A stretch of DNA of 12,629 nucleotides, taken from assembly GCA_035507915.1 (NCBI GenBank), contig DATJNS010000030.1, positions 1 through 12,629 of the forward strand, given 5' to 3'. The position numbers were made by a program, and so were the translations under genes. This document shows, one piece after another, positions 7,246 to 12,629 of this stretch; positions within the stretch are counted from its first letter, which is position 1, and the number at the start of each line of letters is the position of its first letter. The notes under the pieces are model-generated. The model ran no database searches, had not been told where the DNA came from, and saw only the letters and a program-made list of their open reading frames with translations. The stretch comes from JACQAI01 sp035507915 (lineage in GTDB: Bacteria > Pseudomonadota > Alphaproteobacteria > Elsterales > Elsteraceae).

Positions 7246-8382
7246 TCAGCCGAAGCCGTGCTCGACGACGCGCCGGATCGCGGCGGCGTCCAGGCCGGCG
7301 AGGCCGAGGCGCTCGATGGTGCGCGCCTCGGCGGTGAGCGTGCGGCCGAGCAGCCGCTGCGCCACCTCGATCAGCGCGCTGATCGCGGGCGTGGCGACCC
7401 CCGCGGCGGCGCCGAGCGCGGCCATCGGCACGAGCCCCGTCGGCACGTCCTCGACGACGAACTTGTGCTCGAGGGTCTTGGGCGTGCCGGTCGCCTGGTA
7501 GGGACCGTCGTTGTTGGTCGTCAGCAGCCGGCACGTCTCGACCAGATCGGTGCCGCGCACGCCGTAGGCGCGCTCGAACCAATCGGCCAGCGTCGGCACG
7601 TCGGCGCCGAGCGCCGCGGCGACCGCCACGCGCTCGGCGTTGATCGCCTCGTAGAGCCGCGCCACCGCCGGCGTGACGCCCTCGGCGTAGAACTTGTAGC
7701 TCTCGCCGCGCTCGATCCTGGTCGCGTTGGCGACGCAGTTCGCCACGTGCAGCATGGCGTTCGCGTTGGCGAAGCCGGTATGCACGATCGTCGGCGCGGC
7801 GACGGCGGTCGGGAACAAGGGCGCCAGCCGCGCGAACACGGCCGCGCCGCGCGCCCCCGGGAACGCTGCGATCTGCAGCCAACGCTTGCGTACGATCGGC
7901 CGGATGCTGGTCGGTCCGAGCCGCCAGTTCGAGTACGGATAGTTGTCCATCTCGGCGACGTCGACCGCGACGCGGCAACCGGCGGCGTCGAGCGCGCGCC
8001 GCACCACCAACGACCCGCCCGTGTTGCCCTGGATCAGGAGAATGATCTGGCCGTCGCGCAACAGCGGCGCGAGCGCGCGGGCGACCGCTTCCTGGGCATT
8101 ACCGCCGGTGCACACGGCGATGATCTCGGCACCGTCGACGGCGGATGCGAGATCGGCGGTCGTGCGCTCGATCGGGGCGAGGCCCTTGCCTTCGACGTCG
8201 ATCCCGCCGCGCGCCCGGACCGCGTCGAGCTTCGTGTCGTCGATGTCGTGCAGCCGCAGCCGGAATCCCAAGTGGCCGAGCTCGGCCGCCAGATAGAGGC
8301 CGCCGATGCCGGCCCCGATGATCGCAATTGCGGCCCCGTCCGGGCTCCCCACATGACGCTCCACGGCAACCTCGAGCATCAT
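7246..8382 (-). CDS. Octopine/nopaline (opine) dehydrogenase-family protein
   Basis: This 378-residue protein has an N-terminal Rossmann fold with GAGIGG at 23-28. An Asp closes the second strand (D46, in LHDIDD), which favours NAD over NADP. The C-terminal half is the octopine dehydrogenase domain: a MLHVANCVAN segment with H212, then YKFYAEGVTPAVARLYEAINAER, and EDVPTGLVP with D312. In characterised opine dehydrogenases a His/Asp pair is catalytic; H212 and D312 are my candidates. Family enzymes join an amino acid and an oxoacid reductively, or run the reverse. Many bacterial members have no known substrate. It is first in the five-gene operon, 13 bases before the FAD subunit. The start is ATGATG at 8377-8382, with AGGCGG a few bases upstream; either ATG could serve. 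Confidence 0.88.
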   Translation of the reverse strand: MMLEVAVERHVGSPDGAAIAIIGAGIGGLYLAAELGHLGFRLRLHDIDDTKLDAVRARGGIDVEGKGLAPIERTTADLASAVDGAEIIAVCTGGNAQEAVARALAPLLRDGQIILLIQGNTGGSLVVRRALDAAGCRVAVDVAEMDNYPYSNWRLGPTSIRPIVRKRWLQIAAFPGARGAAVFARLAPLFPTAVAAPTIVHTGFANANAMLHVANCVANATRIERGESYKFYAEGVTPAVARLYEAINAERVAVAAALGADVPTLADWFERAYGVRGTDLVETCRLLTTNNDGPYQATGTPKTLEHKFVVEDVPTGLVPMAALGAAAGVATPAISALIEVAQRLLGRTLTAEARTIERLGLAGLDAAAIRRVVEHGFG

Positions 8383-8503
8383 TAGTCCGCCTGGCCGCGG
8401 ACCTCGTCAACCGAGGCGCGGCGCGGCGCGGCCCCTTGACCCTTGCAGCGGGCGGCCGGCACCCTATTGTGCGGTCCATGGGGGCAACGTCCCGGGAGCG
8501 CGC
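8383..8503. promoter_or_regulatory. Divergent intergenic region between the five-gene operon and the DUF3126 gene
   Basis: The 121 bases separate two outward-facing starts, so promoters for both the opine-dehydrogenase/Mo-hydroxylase operon and the DUF3126 gene should lie here or overlap the gene ends. It contains a run of CGCGG repeats (about 8416-8431). On the plus strand there is a TTGACC (8436-8441), but no -10 box at usable distance. On the minus strand TTGACG is followed at 17 bases only by GACTAA, overlapping the start codon. I therefore place no specific promoter. Confidence 0.4.
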
Positions 8504-8749
8504 ATGACGCCCAACGACATCGCCAGAGTGCAGGACTACCTGCGGCGGACCTTCGGCAACGAGCAGATCACCATCGACCCGCCGCCCCGGCGCAACGCCC
8601 CGGTCGAGGTCCGGATCGGCGAGGAGTTCATCGGCGTGCTGCACCGCGACGAGGAGGACGGCGAGGTCTCGTACGCCCTGCACATCACGATCCTGGAGAT
8701 CGACCTGCCGCCGGCCAGCCTGGTGCCGCGCAAGGGCAAGCCCAGCTAG
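8504..8749 (+). CDS. DUF3126-family small protein
   Basis: This 81-residue protein begins TPNDIARVQDYLRRTFGN, continues into a compact strand-rich part (VEVRIGEEFIGVLHRDEEDGE), and ends in a Pro/Lys-rich tail. I recognise this as the DUF3126 pattern, a small, acidic, probably cytoplasmic protein found across alphaproteobacteria and of unknown function. The ATG at 8504 has GGGAG at 8494-8498 just upstream. It stands alone on its strand, divergent from the operon to the left and convergent with the acyl-CoA synthetase 35 bases to the right, so its context says little about its role. It is a useful taxonomic marker for the window. Confidence 0.88.
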   Translation: MTPNDIARVQDYLRRTFGNEQITIDPPPRRNAPVEVRIGEEFIGVLHRDEEDGEVSYALHITILEIDLPPASLVPRKGKPS

Positions 8750-8776
8750 TCGGCGGCCGACGTCCCAGCGGCCGAC
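8749..8776. repeat. Repeated CGGCCGAC units and small hairpin between convergent genes
   Basis: CGGCCGAC occurs at 8754-8761 and again at 8769-8776. GTCGG at 8749-8753 (overlapping the DUF3126 stop) can pair with CCGAC at 8757-8761 or with the later copy at 8772-8776. The site lies between two converging genes, where a two-way transcription stop would be expected. There is no T-run on either strand, so a terminator role is only a guess. Confidence 0.3.
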
Positions 8777-8784
8777 ATCGAAGA

Positions 8785-10311
8785 TCAGGCGAGCGCCTCG
8801 AAGCGCGGGTGCGGTCCGTCGAGCAGACGGAAGCGGTCCGCGATGGCCTCCAGGATTCTGGCGCGCTGGACCTTGTCCTGGCCGCCGCGCGGCAGCGCCG
8901 GCAGCGCGAGGAAGGCGCGCGGTTGCTTGAAGCGCGTGAGGCTGCCGGCCGCCGCGGCGGCGCGCGCGGGCCAGTCGGCGGGCGGTGTCTCGGCGACCGC
9001 GACGACGATCTGGCCCCAATAGTCCGACGCGACGCCGACCACCGCGATCGCCGACCCGTCGGCCGTGCCGGCGAGCGCGCTCTCGATCTCCTCCGGATAG
9101 ATCTTGTAGCCGCCGCTCTTGATCACGTCGTGGGCGCGCCCGTGAAACATCAGCTCGCCGGACGGCGTCAGGCAACCGACGTCGCCGGTCGCATGGAAGC
9201 CATCGCCGATCGGATGGAAGCCGGCAGCGTCGATTTCGCCCAGCATCATGTGGCGCGCGCGCAGGAGGATCTCGCCGAACTCGCCCGGCGCGCAGCGTCG
9301 CGCGCCGTCGCGGATCTCGATCTCGACGCCGGTGGCGGCCCAACCGAGCGACACGCCGCCCGTGTCGTCGGCGCGGCGGTAGAATGCGTCGCAATCGTCC
9401 GGCTGCAGCACGGTGATGGGGTTGAAGATCTCCGACTTGCCGTAGGTCACGCGCACGATCGGTCCGAACATGGCGCGGACCTTGCGGTAGAGCGTCGGCG
9501 TCAAGGTCGCGGTGCCGCAAAAGATCGCGCGCAGCCCGTCGAAGCGCGTGCCCTCGAACGCCGCGACCAGCTTCGCGAGCACGGTGGGCGGCGCGAACAC
9601 GCAATCGACCGCGCGCCGCTCGAGGAGCTCGCGCACGCGCTCGACCGCGACGCCGTCGAGCAGCTCAACGCTGGCGCCGTGATCGAGGAACGCGTAGGTG
9701 AGCAGCGAGGCGCCGTGCGAGAACGGCGTCATCAGGAGCACGCGGTTGCCGGGCTGCGGCACGAACGGCAGGTGCGCGCGCAGGATCAGGTTGGCCAGCC
9801 AACGGCCCTGGTGGCTGTGCACGATGCCCTTGGGCCGGCCCGTCGTGCCCGAGGTGAAGATCAGCTTGCCCCACGCGTCGCCCGGCGCCGCCAGCGTGGG
9901 GTCGATCGGCGCGCGCGCGTCCTCGAGATCCTCCACCGCCAGGACGCGCACCGGCAAGTCGCGGAACCGCGCCGCCGCGGCGCGCTCGGTGATCACCGCG
10001 TGCGCGCCGGCGAGGCCGACGCAGTGCGCGAGCTCGGCGTCCGCCAGCCCGGGGTTGAGCGCGGTCTCGCAGGCGCCCGAGAGCATGATGCCGTAGCTTG
10101 CCCACACGGCCGGCAAGCCATTGCGCAGGAAGGTCGCGACCGGTTTGCCGACGATCGCCGTATCTTCCCCGTGGAGCTGCCGCGCCACGGCCGTCGCGCG
10201 GCCCATCAGCTCGGCGAACGAGCAGCTTCGCCCGTGATGGCGGACCGCCGGTGCGCTGCCGAAACGCTCGGCGAGTGCGGCGAAATCGTGACCCCACGGG
10301 ACGACGGTCAT
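8785..10311 (-). CDS. AMP-forming acyl-CoA synthetase/ligase (ANL superfamily)
   Basis: The 508-residue product is near the usual length for class I adenylate-forming enzymes. These make an acyl-AMP from a carboxylic acid and ATP and then transfer it to CoA. Core motifs are in order: the P-loop-like TSGTTGRPKG (153-162), YGKSE (290-294), TGD with D377 binding the ATP ribose, the hinge/A8 stretch GRAHDVIKSGGYKIYPEEIE (K398), and a C-terminal lysine K480 in GGQDKVQR where the family has its catalytic Lys. All key residues are present, so it should be active. No obvious Shine-Dalgarno sequence precedes the ATG at 10311, and the start is less certain than the gene. It is divergent from the CoA-transferase, 85 bases away. 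The acid substrate (fatty, aromatic or branched) cannot be read from the sequence. Confidence 0.93.
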   Translation of the reverse strand: MTVVPWGHDFAALAERFGSAPAVRHHGRSCSFAELMGRATAVARQLHGEDTAIVGKPVATFLRNGLPAVWASYGIMLSGACETALNPGLADAELAHCVGLAGAHAVITERAAAARFRDLPVRVLAVEDLEDARAPIDPTLAAPGDAWGKLIFTSGTTGRPKGIVHSHQGRWLANLILRAHLPFVPQPGNRVLLMTPFSHGASLLTYAFLDHGASVELLDGVAVERVRELLERRAVDCVFAPPTVLAKLVAAFEGTRFDGLRAIFCGTATLTPTLYRKVRAMFGPIVRVTYGKSEIFNPITVLQPDDCDAFYRRADDTGGVSLGWAATGVEIEIRDGARRCAPGEFGEILLRARHMMLGEIDAAGFHPIGDGFHATGDVGCLTPSGELMFHGRAHDVIKSGGYKIYPEEIESALAGTADGSAIAVVGVASDYWGQIVVAVAETPPADWPARAAAAAGSLTRFKQPRAFLALPALPRGGQDKVQRARILEAIADRFRLLDGPHPRFEALA

Positions 10312-10340
10312 GGCGGTGCGGCGGCGAGGAAGTGGTTGAT

Positions 10341-10369
10341 TTGACGGGTTTGGACGACACGTTTATGGT
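10341..10369 (+). promoter_or_regulatory. Sigma70-like promoter for the CoA-transferase/hydratase genes
   Basis: TTGACG (10341-10346) and TATGGT (10364-10369) are separated by exactly 17 bases, a near-consensus housekeeping arrangement. It sits in the AT-richest patch of the 85-base divergent spacer. A transcript would begin near 10376 and leave a leader of about 20 bases carrying AAGGGG (10386-10391) before the ATG at 10397. No equally good promoter is visible for the opposite-facing acyl-CoA synthetase. Confidence 0.6.
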
Positions 10370-10396
10370 CTTTTCGCGGTGATGCAAGGGGTATGA

Positions 10397-11593
10397 ATGG
10401 TCAGCGCAACGCCGCTTGCCGGCATTACCGTCGTCGAGATCGGTCACAGCGTCGCCGCACCCTACGCCGGCATGATCCTGGCGGATCTCGGCGCCGACGT
10501 GATCAAGGTCGAGAATCCCGACAAGGGCGATTATGCGCGCAGCTGGGGCCCACCGTGGTGGCACGGCACGTCGTCGGCCTACCAGGCGCTCAACCGCAAC
10601 AAGCGCGGCGTCGCGGTCGATCTCGCCGATCCTGCTGCGGCGGCGCGGTTGCGGAGTCTGATCCTCGAGCGCGCCGACGTCGTGCTGCAGAACCTGCGCG
10701 CCGGCGTCGCCGAGCGCTACGGGCTCGGCACCGCCGCGCTGCTCGCCGAGAAGCCGGGGCTGATCTGCTGCAACCTCGGTGCGTTCGGCGACCGCGGACC
10801 GCTGCGCGACAAGCCCGGCTACGATCCGCTGATGCAGGCGTTCGGCGGCCTGATGAGCCTGACCGGCGAGGAGGGCCGCCCGCCGGTGCGCGTCGGCGTC
10901 TCGATGGTCGATCTCGCCGCCGGCATGTGGTCGGCGCTCGGCATCATCGCGGCGCTGTTCGCGCGTCGCGGCGACGGCAAAGGCGGCGCGCTCGAGACCT
11001 CGCTCTACGAAACCATGCTGGCATGGATGACGATCCCGATCGCCGGCCACCTGGCGTCGGGCGAGATCCGCGGACGCCACGGCTCGGGCGTCGCCGAGAT
11101 CGTGCCTTACCAGGTGTTCGCCACGCGCGACGGCTATCTGATGATCGGCGCGGGCAACGACAATCTGTTCCGCCGGCTGTGCGATGCGCTTGGCGAGCCC
11201 GGCTGGGCGGGCGATCCGCGCTTTGCGACCAACGGCGACCGCGTGGTCAACCGGAGCGTCCTGATCGGCATGATCGAGGCCGCGATCGCGCGTGAGGACA
11301 CGGCGACCTGGATGCGCCGGCTCGACGCGGTGGGCGTGCCCAATGCGCCGATCCAGCACACCGGCGAGGTGGTGGCGCATCCGCAGACGCGCGCGCTCGA
11401 GATGATCCAGCCGTCGCCCGACGGCGTGCTGTCGCTGGTCGGGCTGCCGCTGACGTTCGACGGCACACGTCCGCCGCTGCGCCGGCGCTCGCCGACCTTG
11501 GGCGAGCACAACGACGAATTGTTGACGCCGCAGGACGCGGCGTCCTGGGATGAGGCTGTGGCGCCGCCGGACGCGGCGCCGGGGAGGTCCTGA
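10397..11593 (+). CDS. CaiB/BaiF family III CoA-transferase
   Basis: The product has 398 residues, the family norm. These enzymes move CoA between two carboxylic acids through an enzyme-bound aspartyl anhydride. The N-terminal LAGITVVEIGH and ADLGADVIKVE (29-39) are typical, as are the YQALNRNKRGVAVDL stretch and GYDPLMQAFGGLMSLTG. D172 in VSMVDLAAGMW aligns with the catalytic Asp known from formyl-CoA transferase (D169). The start at 10397 follows AAGGGG by 5 bases. An ATG four bases earlier opens another frame and is rejected. The hydratase gene starts 2 bases after the stop, so the two are one operon. With a hydratase and an HMG-CoA lyase downstream, a dicarboxylate such as a glutarate or methylglutaconate derivative is a reasonable substrate, but this is inference. 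Confidence 0.94.
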   Translation: MVSATPLAGITVVEIGHSVAAPYAGMILADLGADVIKVENPDKGDYARSWGPPWWHGTSSAYQALNRNKRGVAVDLADPAAAARLRSLILERADVVLQNLRAGVAERYGLGTAALLAEKPGLICCNLGAFGDRGPLRDKPGYDPLMQAFGGLMSLTGEEGRPPVRVGVSMVDLAAGMWSALGIIAALFARRGDGKGGALETSLYETMLAWMTIPIAGHLASGEIRGRHGSGVAEIVPYQVFATRDGYLMIGAGNDNLFRRLCDALGEPGWAGDPRFATNGDRVVNRSVLIGMIEAAIAREDTATWMRRLDAVGVPNAPIQHTGEVVAHPQTRALEMIQPSPDGVLSLVGLPLTFDGTRPPLRRRSPTLGEHNDELLTPQDAASWDEAVAPPDAAPGRS

Positions 11594-11595
11594 CG

Positions 11596-12390
11596 ATGCG
11601 CGAGCGCTACGAGACCCTGCTGGTCGAAACCCAGGCGGACAAGCTGCTGCTCGTCACGCTCAACCGGCCGCAGGTCTCCAACGCCATCAACACCCAGATG
11701 GGCCACGACCTGCTCGACCTGTTCACCTCGCTGGTCGCCGATCCCGATCAGGCGCGCTGCATCGTGATCACGGGCGCCGGCAACAAGGCGTTCTGCGGCG
11801 GCGGCGACCTCAAGGAACGCAACGGCATGACGGATGCCCAATGGCTCGCCCAGCACGCGCTGTTCGAGCGCGGCTTCCGCATGATCCTCGACTGCCCGAT
11901 CCCGATCGTCGCGGCGGTCAACGGCCACGCCTTCGCCGGCGGTCTCGAGCTCACGCTCGCGTGCGACTTCACCTATGCCTCGACGGCAGCGCGCTTCGCG
12001 CTCACCGAGGTGACGCTGGGCATCATGCCCGGCGGCACCGGCACCCAGACCTTGCCGCGCATCGTCGGCGAGCGGCGCGCCAAGGAGATCATCCTGACCG
12101 GCAAGCCGTTCAGCGCCGAGCAGGCCCATGCGTGGGGCATCGTCAACAAGCTGTGCGAGCCCGACAAGACGCTCGACGACGCGCTCGAGGTCGGGCACAC
12201 GATCTGCGCCAATGCGCCGCTCTCGGTGCGTCAGGCCAAGCATTCGATCCATCATGGCTTGCAGATGGACCTGCGAACCGGCACATATTTCGAGATCGAG
12301 GCCTACAATCGGCTGGTGCCGACCCAGGACCGGCTGGAGGGCGTGCGCGCCTACAACGAGAAGCGCAAGCCCAACTTCATCGGGCGCTGA
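11596..12390 (+). CDS. Enoyl-CoA hydratase/isomerase (crotonase family)
   Basis: The 264-residue product is the standard crotonase length. Oxyanion-hole segments are FCGGGDLKER (66-75) and NGHAFAGGLEL (109-119). The two acid/base glutamates of true hydratases are present with the expected 20-residue spacing: E118 in GGLEL and E138 in ALTEVTLGIMPGGTGTQ. It should therefore add water to an enoyl-CoA rather than be a one-Glu isomerase or hydrolase. The ATG at 11596 is preceded by GGGGAGG (11581-11587), which lies inside the end of the CoA-transferase gene. It is followed by a REP-like hairpin and then an HMG-CoA lyase start. This neighbour makes a 3-methylglutaconyl-CoA hydratase role attractive but unproven. 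Confidence 0.94.
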   Translation: MRERYETLLVETQADKLLLVTLNRPQVSNAINTQMGHDLLDLFTSLVADPDQARCIVITGAGNKAFCGGGDLKERNGMTDAQWLAQHALFERGFRMILDCPIPIVAAVNGHAFAGGLELTLACDFTYASTAARFALTEVTLGIMPGGTGTQTLPRIVGERRAKEIILTGKPFSAEQAHAWGIVNKLCEPDKTLDDALEVGHTICANAPLSVRQAKHSIHHGLQMDLRTGTYFEIEAYNRLVPTQDRLEGVRAYNEKRKPNFIGR

Positions 12391-12429
12391 GGACCTATGG
12401 GCGGCGCTGAGCGCTGGCAGTATAGTCTT

Positions 12430-12521
12430 CGTCGTCTTCGGGCTCGTCCGGAGCATCCACGCCTTCCTTTTTCCAATCGGCGCGCAAGACGTGGATGCTC
12501 GGGACAAGCCCGAGCATGACG
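12430..12521. repeat. Long REP-like imperfect inverted repeat (two 32-base arms)
   Basis: Bases 12430-12461 can pair with 12490-12521 around a 28-base pyrimidine-rich loop: 27 Watson-Crick pairs, 2 G-U pairs and 3 mismatches, with no bulges. The inner 11 pairs (GAGCATCCACG with CGTGGATGCTC) are perfect. The right arm is itself palindromic: ATGCTCGGG (12495-12503) and CCCGAGCAT (12509-12517) around ACAAG. The core resembles a repeat I recall as very common between genes in Bradyrhizobium and Rhodopseudomonas. It lies between two same-strand genes and may end transcription, stabilise the upstream mRNA, or simply be a mobile REP/MITE-type insertion. Confidence 0.8.
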
Positions 12522-12568
12522 GGTTGGTTGGTTTGCCTGGCACGGGCCGGCTCAGGAGGGAGAAAGCC

Positions 12569-12629
12569 ATGACCATCGACGTCATCGTCCGCGAAGTCGG
12601 CATGCGCGACGGCCTGCAGAGCATCCCGG
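12569..12629 (+). CDS. N-terminal fragment of hydroxymethylglutaryl-CoA lyase
   Basis: Only the first 20 codons lie in the window. They read TIDVIVREVGMRDGLQSIP after the ATG. VREVGMRDGLQ is the opening signature of HMG-CoA lyase, with the Arg-Asp pair that binds substrate and metal in this DRE-TIM metallolyase family. The family splits 3-hydroxy-3-methylglutaryl-CoA into acetyl-CoA and acetoacetate; some relatives act on similar 3-hydroxyacyl-CoA substrates. The start is well supported by AGGAGGG (12554-12560), 8 bases upstream. It lies 178 bases after the crotonase gene, with the REP-like hairpin between them, and probably belongs to the same catabolic cluster. Confidence 0.9.
   Translation, partial: MTIDVIVREVGMRDGLQSIP

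Noticed and set aside
8436..8470. Possible promoter TTGACC ... TATTGT before the DUF3126 gene
   Set aside because: The two boxes are 23 bases apart, too far for a sigma70-type promoter, and no alternative -10 fits.
10393..11295. ATG at 10393 opening a 300-codon frame over the CoA-transferase
   Set aside because: The product is Arg-rich and motif-free. The frame beginning at 10397 encodes a complete CaiB/BaiF protein.
1..12629. Mobile element, CRISPR array, phage or RNA gene
   Set aside because: No transposase, integrase, regularly spaced repeats or tRNA/rRNA-like sequence was seen. The only repeat of note is the REP-like hairpin at 12430-12521.

Overview
This is a high-GC stretch (roughly two thirds or more G+C by eye) that is almost entirely coding. 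It most likely comes from an alphaproteobacterium. The support is a DUF3126-family small protein, a family I know as essentially alphaproteobacterial, and a palindromic intergenic repeat resembling those I recall from Bradyrhizobium/Rhodopseudomonas-type genomes. I see no rRNA, tRNA, CRISPR array, transposase or phage gene. No gap between genes exceeds 300 bases.

Layout. (1) 2-148: the last 48 codons of an unidentified gene, followed by two hairpins, one of them terminator-like. (2) 376-2225, plus strand: a Gfo/Idh/MocA-family oxidoreductase and a small SbcD-like metallophosphoesterase. (3) 8382 down to 2241, minus strand: a tight five-gene unit. In transcription order it holds an opine-dehydrogenase-family enzyme, the FAD, iron-sulfur and molybdopterin subunits of a CoxMSL/xanthine-dehydrogenase-type hydroxylase, and an M20-type N-carbamoyl amino acid/allantoate amidohydrolase. 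The three hydroxylase genes are joined by two 4-base ATGA stop/start overlaps. (4) 8504-8749, plus strand: the DUF3126 protein, divergent from that operon. (5) 10311 down to 8785, minus strand: an AMP-forming acyl-CoA synthetase. (6) 10397 to the window end, plus strand: a CaiB/BaiF family III CoA-transferase behind a good sigma70-like promoter, then a crotonase-family hydratase 2 bases downstream, a long REP-like inverted repeat, and the first 20 codons of an HMG-CoA lyase.

How the genes may work together (inference). The five-gene operon looks like a catabolic unit for a nitrogen-containing compound: a Mo-hydroxylase oxidises a heterocycle or aldehyde, an amidohydrolase cleaves a carbamoyl or amide C-N bond, and an opine-dehydrogenase-like enzyme acts on an imine or secondary amine. 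The right-hand cluster looks like organic acid catabolism: CoA activation by ligase or CoA-transferase, hydration of an enoyl-CoA, then retro-Claisen cleavage by HMG-CoA lyase. This could be a 3-methylglutaconate or 3-hydroxy-3-methylglutarate route. All individual genes belong to known families. The least ordinary items are the combination in the five-gene operon, the unusual active-site loop of its large subunit, and the long REP-like hairpin. I do not see clear evidence for a wholly new system.
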